DNA of 64,000 bases. It comes from Ditylenchus dipsaci. Its lineage: Eukaryota > Nematoda > Chromadorea > Rhabditida > Anguinidae. The translations under genes were made by a program, and so were the position numbers. Each line of letters begins with the position of its first letter. The stretch's first letter is position 1. The notes below the pieces were generated by a model. The model saw only the letters and a program-made list of their open reading frames with translations. It was not told where the DNA came from and ran no database searches. The DNA lies in assembly GCA_004194705.1 (NCBI GenBank), contig SADC01000267.1:62001-126000 (forward strand), given 5' to 3'. Positions 33,897 to 45,824 of this stretch are shown here, one piece after another.

Positions 33897-34786
33897 GCTC
33901 AATATCGAAAGTCCTGTTGAGCTGAGATACAAAGAAGTTCTTCCGGAAATCAAAGCAAGAATTTAGCCTTTCGATAACTGGTTAGCGTGGGCGTCTTTCC
34001 AGCAAAAGAAGTTTTATATCATCATCATTTTATCATGACGTCACATAAGTCCTGTATGAATACATTGTTTATAGGAGGGCAAAAATGACATGGGTAGAAT
34101 ACTGTCTGTTCCGATGAATTTAATCGCACCAATTAGTTGCCTGTTGCCTTGAAACTTAGCTAACGATACGATCAAACTAAATTTTCCAGCACCTTGGCTT
34201 CCTTCCAACATGACTAAACATAAATCAATAAAAGTTTATAAGGCAAAAAAGTCAAAGACGAACCTGGTTTTGAAGACACAAAAGTGCGAGCGACTTTAAA
34301 AGCATTACTCTGAGGATTTGGTGCATCAAACGAAAAGCATCCAAATTTTTCTGGAAGAGATACTTAGAACTATTTTTAGCCAAAAAAGACCGTTTTTGAC
34401 GTAAAAATATTAATAATTTTACTTCTCTCCGTATGAAAATTACAAATTGCGTATAAATTCAAGCGATATTGCACATACATACGTAAAAATTCATGGGCTA
34501 TCACTTTAGCAACTTTTTTTTAGCAGGCTTGTATCATAATACAGAGGCTCAGTGCAGTTTTAAGACTCAACTCAGTAAATTTTTGGAGTACTTTTTTGAT
34601 TAAAACCATTTTTAACGACCGAATTATTATCTTCTGTTGGCAAGTGATAGCTCATTGGAAAGATGGAAAAACAAGGAATCTTCCTAGTACAAATTAAGAC
34701 ACAAAAACCAAAAAAATACTACAAAAAATAAGCAATATAGATCGAAATAAAAAACTTAGGCTTATATTCTTTAAGTTCACCAAAAA
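33897..34786. other. No gene seen
   Basis: The frame interrupted by the hAT insertion (LGMLNIESPVELRYKEVL...) ends after about 25 codons at 33965 and is not recognised. The remaining sequence is AT-rich without credible exons. Confidence 0.4.
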
Positions 34787-35179
34787 GCTCTTTTATGCCA
34801 CCAAAATATTTTTTCTGTCTCCAAAAACGAGTTCCCACCAAGAAGACTATTTATGCCACCAAAAAAAAAATTCTGCGACCAAAAAGAGTATTCGTGTCAT
34901 TTTTAAGTCAAAATTTTGCGGAATTCAAATTTTTTAGACATATAATGACTTGGATTGCTCAGAATTCCACCCCAAGTGCCAGAAGCGCCTGAAAGTTGTT
35001 TTTCAGTGGTTTACCAAAGGTGGTAAAGTTTTTGCGAAAAATCGATTGAGCGGATCAAAATTACAGTCAGATGGGCTTAATCGCTCAGAATTGCATCCTG
35101 AACTATTCTCAACCACCTAAAACCATCCTAAACCACCCTGAACCATCCAAAACTTCTCCAAATCAGCATCTAAGGTAAC

Positions 35180-36075
35180 ACTATAGAAACCCCCCCCCCC
35201 CCCCAAGCTAGCGAAAATTTACTTTCCTGAAGGGAAAGGACCCGTCCCATTTTGATTCTCGTGCTCTGAATAGGCACGGAAACACTTTGGTTTCCGAAAA
35301 ATCGAAAAAAAAATTTCGATTTGCCTTGGTCCCCCAAGGTAAAAAATTTAAGAGAATTCAAAAAAATGTATTTTGAATTCCCGCCAAAACATTTTTAAAG
35401 GGAATAAGGGCTGTATTGGGAGGGGAAGGGGATAAAAGGGGTCACTAATCACACAGAGCCCACTAACAAGAAGATGTTGAACATAGTTGTGAATACTGGG
35501 GCCTACCGCATAAATAAACTTTGGTAAGCATGCTTTTTCATGCATCCAGAGTCACTTTCGAGTGATTTGTGTCTAAGGTATGTGGGTGTGCGCCTCTCAA
35601 CTCCAAGCCCCCTGCGCCACCGAAGGGGCGCAGGGGGCTTGAGAGTAGAGATGCGCGCACTCACTTACCTTAGACATGATTCTGAGAAGTACTCTTTGAC
35701 CATAAAATGCATATAGAGTCTCTTTTTGCCACGGCCCAGTTGAAAAACATGGCAGGACATCCGAAATAGTCCAGAATTCACTATTTATAATTTTGCCATG
35801 AAAGTGGCCCCTTTTATTTCCTTTCCCTCCCTATAAGCCCTTATTCCCTTAAGAAATGTTTTGGCGGGAATTCAAAAAAAAATTCTTTTTTTGAATTATC
35901 TTATTTTTTCACTTGGGGGACCAAGGCAAATCGAAAAAAATTCTTTTCGGTTTTTCGGAAACCAAAGTGTTTCCGTGCCTATTCAGAGCACGAGAATCAA
36001 AATGGGACGGGTCCTTTCCCCTTTAGAAAAGTAAATTTTTCGCTAGCTGGGGGGGGGCGGGATGATTCTATAGTG
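35180..36075. mobile_element. G/C-tract foldback with hairpin core (divergent ends)
   Basis: Left AACACTATAGAAACCCCCC and right GGGGGG...TTCTATAGTGTTA, so its termini differ from the GACGCTACTG class while keeping C/G tracts. The core at 35455-35720 is in the opposite orientation to the 8534 copy and retains CACTTTCGAGTG and the CCGAAGGGGC loop. The arms include AAATTTACTTT and CGTGCCTATTCAGAGCACG. Confidence 0.7.
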
Positions 36076-36181
36076 TTACCTTAGATCTATAGTGTTACCA
36101 TAGTTCTATAGTATAGCCGCATCTAATTACCCTAAACCAGTGTTTAGGGTGGTTTTAGTGGATTAACACTGATCTAGGGTA

Positions 36182-36303
36182 CCGTATTTACTCTAATTTA
36201 AGCCTTCCTCTAATTTAAACCGCCCCCTCTAATTTAAGCCCCCCCCTCCCAAGAGTTGGGCTGAAAAAGTTTAACACCGGGGCTTCAATTAGAGTAAATA
36301 CGG
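36182..36303. mobile_element. Short TA MITE
   Basis: Termini CCGTATTTACTCTAATTTAA and TCAATTAGAGTAAATACGG, flanked by TA. It contains repeated CTCTAATTTAAGCC units. A typical mariner-type MITE. Confidence 0.85.
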
Positions 36304-37325
36304 TAGTTAGATGCTGACTTGGAGAAGCTTTGGTAGTTTAGGTGGTTCAGGGGGTTGAGAATGGTTCAGGATGGGATTCTGAGCGATTAAGCCCATCTGA
36401 CTCCAATTTTGATCCGCTCAATCGATTTTTCGCAAAAAACTTACCCCCTTTAGTAAACCCTGAAAAACCAACTTTCAGGGGCTTCTGGCCACTTGGGGCG
36501 GATTTTGAGCAATCCAAGTCATTATATGTCGGTTGGTACTTTTTTCTAATACCGAATACTTAATTCTAGTACCAAAATTTTCATTTTTTGATCTTTTTTC
36601 TTTGCTCCTCACTTTGTAGGTACACTTTTTAAAAATTTTTAAACTATCGTGTAGCCCTTAATCTCAGTAACTCAACAAGATACCTTTTTCAGTAAAAAAT
36701 TAAAAAAGTTGGAGATTAAGGGGTCTGAATAGAAGAACTTGGTCGAAAAAGTTACTTCATACAAAGCTCAAAATCTTCATATCTTTGAAATCTTTTACAG
36801 GAAATTGAAGTCTAGTTAGAAAGCTGAGATTCAGGGCTACACGTTCATGTGTCAAGGAAAAAAATCACTAACTTTACAAAGAGTTTTCTATGCATGTTAA
36901 ATTTTGGTACTAGAAAAAAGTATTTGGTACTAGAGATAAGTATTTTGGTACTAGATTTAAGTATTACCCTTATATGTCTATGAAATTGAATTCCCGCAAA
37001 ATTTGACTTAAAAATAACACGAATACTCTTTTGGTGGCAGAAAAATCTTTTTGGTGGCATAATAATCTTTTTGGTGGTAACTCATTTTTGGAGGCAAAAG
37101 AATCATTTTGTGGCATAAAAGAGCTTTTTGGTGAACCAAAAGATATTATGCCAAAAACTTATTGATGAACACTGCTTTTTGAATTTTTCGATTTCGCGCA
37201 AAATTCTCTAATGAGCACAATTTGGTTTTCGAAACCCCGTGGGGTAATTTGTGTCGCTGATTCCGAATCTGGCGTCAAAAAAGTCTAATAAACTCTGAAC
37301 TGGCAAAGCAAGCCAAAAAAATAGT

Positions 37326-37412
37326 GTGCCACTACCTGGGATTGAACCTGCACAGCAAAAAACACCATTGGGCCAAAAAACGCAAACCCTTACGCACTCC
37401 GCCATGGAAATC
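37326..37412 (-). repeat. tRNA-Leu/Ser-like SINE head
   Basis: The minus strand reads ATGGCGGAGTGCGTAAGG (A-box and D-arm like) and, about 40 bp on, GCAGGTTCAATCCC (B-box and T-loop). The layout matches a long-variable-arm tRNA, but the acceptor and T stems do not pair fully. It is therefore more likely a tRNA-derived SINE or fossil. The 120 bp beyond on the minus strand could be the SINE body. Confidence 0.45.
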
Positions 37413-37429
37413 ACTTTTTCGAACCTAAA

Positions 37430-38740
37430 TGCCCCCCCCCCTTAAAAAGTACCTTTATTATTCCACAGTAAATACACTTCTTACTTCAAGAACTTTGTTT
37501 TTATAAAATGTCTTTGCCTACTTTTATCTAGTCAAACAATCTTGCCAAGTTTACTCTTATTGTTGTGACACCATTCAAAAAAATAAAAAATAGTTAAAAA
37601 AGTGTAGGTGGACCAATACGAAAACCTCACATTTTTTTCACAATTGATAGCAAAGTCGCGCCTTTAATCTTTACCAATTTACTTAAATTCTACCCAACAA
37701 ATTAATATTTCAAAAAAATTAAAATAACCAACCTCAAAGCTACCATAGTAAGCTACCACAGCCAAATATCCAGAAATTTTTCTACCCCCAGAAAATACCA
37801 AAACAGCTTTAAACAGAGCTGCAAGTCTGAATGAAAAAGTTAAGCTGTGCAGGCACAGTCTTGCTCATCCGAAAGCCACTAACCCTCCTCTTTTCTTTTA
37901 GCATTTGGTCTCTACAGGCTCCACCCATTCAAGGAGGACGGCATTAAATGTGAGCAACAGGCAAAGCTTTTTTGCTTAGGCTTACTTCTACATGTAAATA
38001 CACCAGCCAGGTAGTGCATATTAAGTTAGACCACTCGCAATATTAATTAACTTTAGGAAAAACGGTCATATATGGGAGATTTAGTTTCATCTAAATAATT
38101 AGATAAAAAGTCATCGAACCTCAAAAGATGGCTATTAAGAAAAAAACAACACGTCATGCACACGACTATTCTCTTCAACTAATTTAATCTTTATTTTTTG
38201 TTTGTAGTAATTTCTTTAGTTAAACCACGAAATAGAGTTTCACACAATTAGACAGAGAAGAGATCCTGGCATTTGTTTATTTGTGCGCTACGGAATTTGG
38301 GCAGCGGAACTTGTAAACAAATAGCTTAGTCAATTTGACCTTACAAAAAATATGGACTTACAGGGGATGCCAAAAATATATGCACTTTAAACTGCTACAT
38401 TCTTCACGATAATATGCCTTTGGTAAAGCATGGCGTATAGGTCTCGTGTCTTATATGCACACATAAACACTTAATTGGACTCGAAATAACCCTTCTCTTT
38501 TCCATAAGGCAAAGGCAATTTCACAGCAGTTGTTCTTTTATTTGCATTCAGCCATGTATAAAAAAGAAATAATGACGCCTTTCATTTTATTTCAACGCAC
38601 CCGTTTATGAAAAAAACTACAACAATTGAAAATTTATCAAAGATTTGAAACATTAGGCATAGCATCATTGGAAGAGATTAAAGATCTCTCACGTAGACAG
38701 TAAGAAAATGGGCACTATAAAAAAACACTATAAAAGAGAT
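37430..38740. other. No gene seen
   Basis: About 1.3 kb of AT-rich sequence without convincing exons, RNA genes or inverted repeats. Confidence 0.4.
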
Positions 38741-38889
38741 GACGCTACTGTCATATAACCCCCCCCCCAATAATTTTTGAGGGTAACTAGAATCAAAATT
38801 TGGGGCCTAAGCCAAAGCCAAATTATTGGGGAGGGGTATATTACAGAAGCGTTTCTTTTTCTTAGGAGGGGGGATATAACAGTAGCGCC
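38741..38889. mobile_element. G/C-capped foldback, short copy
   Basis: Starts GACGCTACTGTCATATAA plus a C-run and ends with GGATATAACAGTAGCGCC, flanked by the 8-bp duplication AAAGAGAT (38733-38740, 38890-38897). It has arms and loop only, with no hairpin core. Confidence 0.88.
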
Positions 38890-38928
38890 AAAGAGATCAA
38901 CACATGACAAATTGCCACAAACCAACTA

Positions 38929-39275
38929 CAGTCGACTCTCGATATAAGATACCCCCCTCAAGTTCGTTCCCACCTTGGGTTCCTAAAAAAGTTCGTTCGT
39001 TTCTGAAAAAGTTGAAACTTTTGCCAGTAAGACCCGCGGCTCTCGATATAAGATACCCTAAATCTTGAAAAGTGGTATCTTATATCGAGAGCCGCGGGTC
39101 TTAATGGCAAAAGTTTTAGCTTTTTCAGAAACGGTCGGCAAATCTGAATCCTTGCGATATTTCGACTAGACTGACGAATCAAATTTGGCAAAACATTTTA
39201 GAAATGAGGTTTAAAAATTGTCGGACCAAGGTGGGAACGAACTTGAGGGGGGTATCTTATATCGAGAGTCGACTG
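38929..39275. mobile_element. pogo/Tigger-like MITE
   Basis: Termini CAGTCGACTCTCGATATAAG and complement, flanked by TA. A second internal pair of CTCTCGATATAAGATACC motifs near 39040-39090 suggests a deleted older copy inside. Confidence 0.82.
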
Positions 39276-39759
39276 TATAAGACTAAGTTTCTCGAAACCA
39301 AAAAGTCAAATTTTTAATGAAAATTTTTTCTTCAAAAATGCTCGGCCATGGCAAAAACTAGCGAAAGCAGGCCAAAAAGGAAAGGCAAAAGAGGAATTTT
39401 TTCAATAGCTGCTAAAAGATGCCCTTCGTCAAGCCAGAGAGGCTTTAGATAACTCACGATTTATCCCAAAACGCACATACCCCCAAAGAAAAGTTGACCA
39501 CACTCATATAACAACTGGAGCAAAAGATTTGCCTAGAAAATAAACTTATTACAAAAGTACGACGGAAAATGGTCTAACTGAAAAATAACCACCCAAAAAT
39601 AAAAACCATCATAAAAAAGATGTCAAGACTCCTAGTAAATGCCAATATGAGGCAAAATAGAAAAATCGGTTCAAATAAATAAATTTGTGTTCCGGACACG
39701 ATTTGGCCATTTAGTCATTTGACAGGCTGTGGGTCGCGAAATTTCTGAACAACCTGATA
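39276..39759. other. No gene seen
   Basis: AT-rich sequence between two MITEs. No exon, RNA gene or inverted repeat was identified. Confidence 0.4.
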
Positions 39760-40115
39760 CACCGGTGGGCCAATTATTTTGCACCTTTTCTTTTGGCTAT
39801 AACTTTTTGTTCTGACACAATTTAGAAATTCTGTAAACGCAGATCGACTCAGAATTTCATAAGAACTTTTTTTGGCATATAATGTCAAAAACGCGATTTT
39901 TGCTTGGTCCCCTGTGGTTTGGCCTAGCCCATCCCGAGGGCATCCAGAGACTAATCCACAGGGGGATCAAGTGGAAATCGTGTTTTTGACATTATGTGCC
40001 AAAAAAATTATTATGAAATTCTGAGTCGATCTGCGTTTACAGAATTTCGAAATCGTGTCAGAACAAAAAGTTACGGCCAAAAGAAAAGGTGCAAAAAAAA
40101 TTGGCCCACCCGGTA
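39760..40115. mobile_element. Palindromic MITE with CTTGGTCCCCTGTGG centre
   Basis: ACCGGTGGGCCAATT at the left and AATTGGCCCACCCGGT at the right. The arms include TAAACGCAGATCGACTC and AAAACGCGATTTTTGC. The central loop, TTTGGCCTAGCCCATCC, is shared with copies near 810-930 and 17775-17825. TA-like flanks suggest mariner-type mobility. Confidence 0.75.
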
Positions 40116-40117
40116 TA

Positions 40118-40860
40118 CAGGGTGGGGCAACATAAAACGCACCATCAAATTTTGGCCACAAATTTTTTTATTTTTCGAGATATTTCAAGATCTTTTTTTA
40201 TTTAAAAGCTGAAGGAATCAGAAAGCGAATGACACCAAACTTTTTGTTTGTGTTGCTGTGATCTTTGTAAAAACATGTTTGACCAAAAAGTTAATTTTTC
40301 TCCTTTTAGCCATGGCTTATACAGCTCAAGAGAAGGCAAATTGCGTCGAATGGTTCATCAAGGAGAGCAAAGCGTGTCGGCATTTGGCGTTTGTTACAGA
40401 AAAGAACTCGGAGAGGTGCTAAGGTGCCGGACAAGAGCCGCATATGGGATTGGTGCAATAAGTTCAAAGCGCAAGGAAGCGTTGAGCGGAAGAAAAGACC
40501 AAGCGTCAAGGTTGTTTTGGACATTGTCTTTGTCATTGTTTCTTAGGCTGTTTTCTTTGCTTTAGACAGTACGAACAGAAGAGAAGGTGGCAGAGGTGGT
40601 CGACTTCTTCAAAGCAATGCCACATTTAAGTGTTCGCTGGGCAGCAAACGTCGATAGGATGCATGGAGCAAGAATATTGAGCAAAAATTGTTGTTATTTG
40701 TCTCCTATTATTCGTTGGTGTTCGAATAAAGTTGATGCAAGTTTGGTGTCTTTCGCTCTCCAATTTTTTAATTTTTAAATAAAAAAAAATCTTGTAAGTA
40801 TCTCGAAAATAAAAAATTTATGGCCAAAATCTTATGGTGCGTTTATGTTGACCCACTCTG
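40118..40860. mobile_element. Internally deleted mariner/IS630-type element
   Basis: Termini CAGGGTGGGGCAACATAAA and TTATGTTGACCCACTCTG, flanked by TA, with about 80-bp terminal repeats (ACGCACCATCAAATTTTGG and complement). The interior keeps the N-terminal helix-turn-helix part of a transposase (40312-40640) and lacks the catalytic domain. Confidence 0.85.
40312..40650 (+). pseudogene. Helix-turn-helix N-terminus of a mariner-type transposase
   Basis: MAYTAQEKANCVEWFIKESK opens the frame, a start typical of the DUF4817-like helix-turn-helix domain. After a frame change at about 40422 it continues VPDKSRIWDWCNKFKAQGSV and ERKKRPSVK. A later piece from 40570 reads RTEEKVAEVVDFFKAMPHL then SVRWAA, the usual second half of this DNA-binding region. 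No DDE catalytic domain follows, so the element depends on another transposase. Confidence 0.75.
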
Positions 40861-41007
40861 TACTTTTGCAAAGCTGTGATTTTGAGATTTCAAGATTCTG
40901 CAGAGGAAAGTTAAAAAGAAAAATGATGAAATCTACGAGAAAAAAACTTATACTAACCATTAAAACCAAGCAAATACTACTGTATCCTACCCTTCGTAAG
41001 ACACTAC

Positions 41008-41800
41008 AGGGTCAGTCAAAAAAACCGCCCTATCTTTAAAAAATTCGCGCACGTTACCCTTCGCTCGGCCAATTCCCGAATTTTTAGGAATCTTCACAGT
41101 GTGAGATTTATTGTTTGTAACCATGAATTGTCCGACTCACATGATATATTGCTGGGTTGAAGAAAAAAGCTTTATGCAAAGAGAACACACTCTCTGCTAT
41201 CCCAGTATTCATGTTAGGTGTCGAACACACTGTAAACTAGAGTTGGCCCGGAATTTCGGTTCCGGTTTTCCGGGATTCCTGTCTTTTTTTTTGGATTCCG
41301 GTTCCGGTTTTCACAAAACTAAAATTCCGGTTCCGGTCCAAATATAAGTTCCGAGCCCGACTGTATCATAATTATTCTCTTGCTCGGCTCATTTTAACGC
41401 GCATTCTCAACTTTTGAACAAATTTTCGTGTTAAATATCAATATATACAAAAAATCATGTAAACTGGCAGCAATTTTTTTCGAAAACTTCTTATTTTTTC
41501 GACTCCGGTTTTGGTTTCGCCAAAACTGAAATTCCGGTTCCAATTACGATTCCGTTTCTACAAAAATCAAATTCCGGTTCCTGTTCCGGTTTTCACAAAT
41601 CTAAAATCCCGGTTCCGGTTTTCACAAATCTAGAATTCCGGTTCCGGTCCGAATATCGATTCCGAGCCAACTCTACTGCAAACGTCATTTTCCAAAAAAA
41701 TTGCAAAAGAGTAAAAAATATGAGTAACGTTAAAAATAGCTTTAAAAATTTATTTCATTTTTTTTCGAAAATGGGGTGGTTTATCTGACTAACCCTGAAC
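41008..41800. mobile_element. Remnant with CAGGGTCAGTC ends, interrupted by a hAT
   Basis: CAGGGTCAGTCAAAAAAACC at the left and GGTGGTTTATCTGACTAAC then CCTG at the right look like one imperfect terminal inverted repeat. A TA precedes the left end. The interior is not recognised, and a hAT occupies 41238-41675. Confidence 0.5.
41238..41675. mobile_element. hAT MITE with GATTCCGGTTCCGG arrays
   Basis: Termini TAGAGTTGGCCCGGAATTTC and GATTCCGAGCCAACTCTA, flanked by CTGTAAAC and CTGCAAAC (7 of 8). Multiple ATTCCGGTTCCGG units sit inside both ends. No coding region. Confidence 0.82.
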
Positions 41801-42062
41801 AGTATTAACAATAACTCGTGCAAAATACAGAGAAGTGAATTTAGCTGATGATTCCTAACAGCAACACCGAAAGTTAGGAGATGAACATAGACCGTGATTT
41901 AAACTTTTGCTGGAGGACTCTTGTGAAGCTTATTGGCACACACATTATCGGAAGACGATTCATTGCAACCACCATTGAGACCATCCAGCTTCCTAAAAAC
42001 ACACAGTCATTGAAAGAATAACAGATAGTTTAACGTTAAATCTGGGTTTACTAACATGAATG

Positions 42063-42231
42063 CAGTCGAATCTCTATATAGTGGCACCCCTCGGGACTGA
42101 CCAGCAGGAGCCACTATATCGGTGCCACTTTAGTCATTTACTTTTAGCCGAAACCAAACTAGCCGACACCAAGGTGCCACTATATCCAGAGTGCCACTAT
42201 ATCGGAGTGCCACTACATCGAGACTCGATTG
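42063..42231. mobile_element. pogo-like MITE
   Basis: Termini CAGTCGAATCTCTATATAG and CATCGAGACTCGATTG, with TA on the right and a mutated TG on the left. Repeated GTGCCACTATATC units fill the interior. Confidence 0.72.
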
Positions 42232-42441
42232 TACAGACATCTGTGGGCAGCCATTATGACTTCTTTTTTTAGAACTTTACGTAAAATATTTCTTAAGCTC
42301 AGTTGACAATCCCAACGATATATTACTAGAGACACAACATTGGTTACATAATCCTAGTTACTACTCTTGAAAAAATCCGGGGTCGGTCTTCAGAATGAAC
42401 CATATAACAGTTGACACCCCGAGAGTAATACATTTATTTTA

Positions 42442-45390
42442 TTAACCCAAACAAAACACTTTCAGCAATCTGCGCACATACCTTTTGCGGCCAGAAGAAT
42501 TAATCTGATCATAAGAAGACTTGCGCTTGTCAAAATCTGTCCCCGAATCTGAACTCGAACTAGACATGCTGGAAGAAGAACTTGAGGAAGAATCCGAAGA
42601 AGAACCATCGGCATTTGACCAGTTTGCGTTGCTGTTGATCTCCTCAATGATGGGAAGCAGCTCGGGACGATTTGTTTTGATAGAACGAAGCCAATGAGAA
42701 GATAACTTTGGGCGGCCCTTACAGTCTTTGGCCAAACCTGAATACCATGAGAGTGTAACCATGTTTCACAAAACTGACTACCTGTGGAAGGTTTGTGATG
42801 GAGCAAAAGTTCTGAGTTACAGCAACCGTGTTGTCCAGATTCATCACCACATGCCACCATCCTAAAACACTGATTTCAGTAAGCACACATTACAAAATTG
42901 TTTCTACCTGAAGGCACGAACATTATGTCACCAGGTTTTGAACAGCATGAATGACTGGATATTCTTTGTACCAAGACGGGGAAATTACTCTGTGATAGAC
43001 TGTGTTGAACCAATTGACCGCTTCATCTGGATGCTTGCCGCTTTCTTCTCTAAGTGGTTTGACTATGGATTTCGGAGCGTCAGGATGAATAAGGCACCAT
43101 TTTGTGACCGACAATTAGTGCATTCCAAGCGCTCGTACCCAGCGGATCAATGTGCACACCAGTGCCTAAGCACAGATCATTACCAACAAACGACTAAGCA
43201 GTAATTCATGTTAACTTCATACCTGAACGAGGAGGACCCATGACAAACCATCTATACGGCGGTCTGCGCTTGTCCTTAGCGTAACGGAAGAGATCATCTT
43301 TAAAGAATGCCGGAACTTCGTAGTCTTGCAAGAGCTGGGCTGTCTTGTGCCTCTAAACCAATACTGCTTCGGAAAAAGCTGATTAGGACGAAGACCTACT
43401 TCTCCAAAGCTACTATCAAAGATGTACAACGGTGAATCATCAGTGGTGGAGAGCATATAATCCATGTACTAAACAAATTCGCCTTAAAGCTGACTTTAGA
43501 ATAGCTAAATTGCAAGATAACTCACGTATTTCATCTTCATTTTGACGGAATAACCATCATCATCTGCAAAAATAACGATGAACATCCAGCGGGCAATTAT
43601 GGTTTAATTTTTTACCTTCCCCACACTTGAACTTCTGATTACGATACTTGCGATGAAGTCTCTGTGAAAATATTCATTAGAATCTTGCTTCATCGGACAT
43701 TAGGTCAAAGGTCTATAACGTACGGGAGAGTCCACTTCTGTTGCGCAATCCAGTTATCAGTAAGGCCTTAAGACAAACTACAGTGAGCGAAAAGCAGTCA
43801 CCATCGAAATTATAAGAAGTGATGAGCAAGATGTCTGATTAAAGGGCCATTGCCACCTGTTTTGAATTGTCCCCAGCCAATTCAGATTTTTTTGACTAAT
43901 CATTGAAGTTGTGTACGGATTTTTCAGCTTGGTTTCTAACATAACAAGGCCTAGAATTTAATTTTAAGTATAGTTGTGTTAGAAACCAAGTTGAATAATC
44001 CGTACAGAAGTTCAATGATTCAGAAAAAAAATTTAATTGGTGGGGACAACCGTTGTCGAGACGGCAATGGCCTTTTAAATGGTATTATATTACAGAGATT
44101 CCATAGCCTTCCTTTTACCGATTATTTATTTGTAGCCTGTACTTTAGCAATGGGCAAAAGAAAGTCGGCTAAATTTCTTAAGGTGGCCATTTGGTACCCA
44201 TGTGTTCATAAAGGTACAAAATTTTATAAAAAATAGAAAAGATTACAAAAGTTGATTCACAATGCTCATCTCTCTTTTCATTTAAAAATGATATAATGAA
44301 TATGTGACCACTTACCCGATATAATTACTGGCTTAGATATCTTTTCGAAGCACTCAACAAAGTTTTCATAGGACATTGAAGAAGCATCCACACGTTCAAT
44401 AGTATCTGGGGCGCTCTCAATCTGCATACTAACAAGATTTGAGCCAGCATAACCAACAGTTTTCCATCCATATTTGATAAGCTCTAAATTTGTAAAAATA
44501 GTTAATTATAAAACAAGAATTTGATTAAAAAAGATGAGCTTTAAGGTGTAAATATTAAGAAAAATCGCGTGCGTGTAATCTGACAATACTCGTGTAGACC
44601 GTGGATCTGGAACTCGTGCATTTTTGCAGTGAAATTTACCCACGAGACAGTCGTGTAATCTCGCATTTTATAACTCCAAAGTGAAATCGGAAATTTTCAG
44701 GTCAATATCAGAATTTCATAGATGCAAACGAAAAACAGTATATAGGAATCGTAGAGCTCGTGGAATTCTAAAGAGAAAAAAGATCTTAGCAGCGAATACC
44801 ATCCCGCCATAAATTTTTCGGCTCTACTCGGTTTTACCCCCCCTCTCCCAAAACAGTTGCTCAGGAATAATCCCCCCACTAATTTTTAAGCTTTAGACTG
44901 AGAGACAATCCGTACTAATTTCAGTATTGGTCACTTTTAAGTATTGGTCACAAAGTATTGGTCACTTTTAAAGTAAAAGTGTGGTTTTAGGAGTAACTGA
45001 AAAATTATTGGGGGGAGGGGTTATTGACAAGCAGCGCCAATTTTCCCTTTAAAAATCAAGCAAAGAGTACCCAAATGTATGCCACAGATCCGGAAAAAGT
45101 GCATAAGACATTTACTAATCAAACTTTCTTACGATGACCCATGGAAGCCTAAACATGTTGTTTCAAAGGGCAGTTGCAGCAATTTTAGATTTATGGGGGG
45201 GGGGTATACGCTGCTAGCGCCGTAATAAAACAGCTACTATACAAAACATTCTATGGTGGTTAAAGGTCTTCAATGAGGGCCGCTTCTTTACAGGGTTTAT
45301 AAGTACGTAGAATAAATTTTTACCTGATCTTGCCCTACGTTTGGCAGATTCAACTCTTTTAGACGTTCGACGATGAGAGAAGGAAGACAT
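42442..45390 (-). CDS. JMJD6: JMJD6, JmjC-domain 2-oxoglutarate oxygenase (arginine demethylase/lysyl hydroxylase)
   Basis: JMJD6 is a nuclear Fe(II)/2-oxoglutarate enzyme best known for lysyl-5-hydroxylation of splicing factors. Coding exons: 45324-45390, 44316-44483, 43724-43766, 43616-43671, 43526-43563, 43223-43468, 42908-43165, 42782-42861, 42442-42737. Landmarks: basic N-terminus ([19 protein letters not shown]), [48 protein letters not shown], the metal-binding [13 protein letters not shown], the distal metal histidine in [33 protein letters not shown], and the family's C-terminal poly-serine tract. An AATAAA overlaps the stop region. The frame is broken by at least five small deletions (near 43350, 43120, 42925, 42720 and the 43724 donor), each where conservation predicts a missing base. 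MITEs lie in two introns. Confidence 0.95.
43843..44074. mobile_element. TTAA-flanked MITE, copy 2 (JMJD6 intron)
   Basis: Flanked by TTAA (43839-43842, 44075-44078), with ends AGGGCCATTGCC and GGCAATGGCCTT. It has the same length (232 bp) and interior (TTGGTTTCTAACA inverted pair) as 11195-11426. Confidence 0.8.
44820..45038. mobile_element. G/C-capped foldback, short copy (JMJD6 intron)
   Basis: Starts GGCTCTACTCGGTTTTA plus a C-tract and ends GGGTTATTGACAAGCAGCGCC. Flanks AATTTTTC and AATTTTCC are an 8-bp duplication with one change. The interior has an inverted pair of TAATTTTTAA segments and tandem AAGTATTGGTCAC units. A further G-tract end (GGGGGGTATACGCTGCTAGCGCC) lies at 45193-45224. 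Confidence 0.75.
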
Positions 45391-45427
45391 TTCCAAACCT
45401 TTCACAAACCTATCAATCTCTTAGTCA

Positions 45428-45824
45428 CAGTCAAACCTAGATTTAGTGGCACCCCCAAAAGTTCGTTCCCGCCTAGGGTCCGACACTTTTTTTACCCCAA
45501 TTTTCGAAATACTTTGTCTGGTCGCAAATATGGTAAGGATTCCGATTTTTTGAAAAGAAAAACAAAATTTGGGTTAAAAAGTAAACTCTCGATATAGTGG
45601 CACCTGTTTTCAAAAAAGGGGTGCACTATATCAAGGTTTTACTTTTTTACCCTAAAATTTGTTTACTTTTCGAAAAACGATCGGCGAAATCGGAATCCTC
45701 ACGATATTTGCGACAGACTGTCATAACAGAATCAATAAAATATTTTGAAAATTGGGTTGAAAAAAGTGTCGGACCCTAGCGAGAACGAACTTTTGGGGGG
45801 TGCCACTATATCTAGGTTTGACTG
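45428..45824. mobile_element. pogo-like MITE
   Basis: Termini CAGTCAAACCTAGATTTAG and CTATATCTAGGTTTGACTG with TA on the right. Interior GTTCGTTCCCGCCTAGGGTC and complement. It lies upstream of the JMJD6 start codon, close enough to touch its promoter. Confidence 0.78.

Larger units (their letters stand above)
34787..37130. mobile_element. Nested composite foldback with TTTTTGGTGGCA arrays
   Basis: The outer arms pair 34787-34990 with 36960-37125 and contain repeated ATGCCACCAAAA units. Next inward, the TCCGCTCAATCGA blocks pair 35030-35165 with 36310-36500. Further in lie a G/C-tract foldback (35180-36075) and the MITE 36182-36303. 36545-36975 is a separate inverted block with TTGGTACTAG repeats. 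The layering implies serial insertion of self-similar foldbacks. No coding region is seen. Confidence 0.65.

Noticed and set aside
37326..37412. Functional tRNA gene
   Set aside because: A and B boxes are good but the acceptor and T stems do not pair, so it is listed only as tRNA-like.
42442..45390. Programmed frameshifting in JMJD6
   Set aside because: There are too many shifts, at unrelated sequences, all apparent deletions; other genes show the same. Consensus error is simpler.
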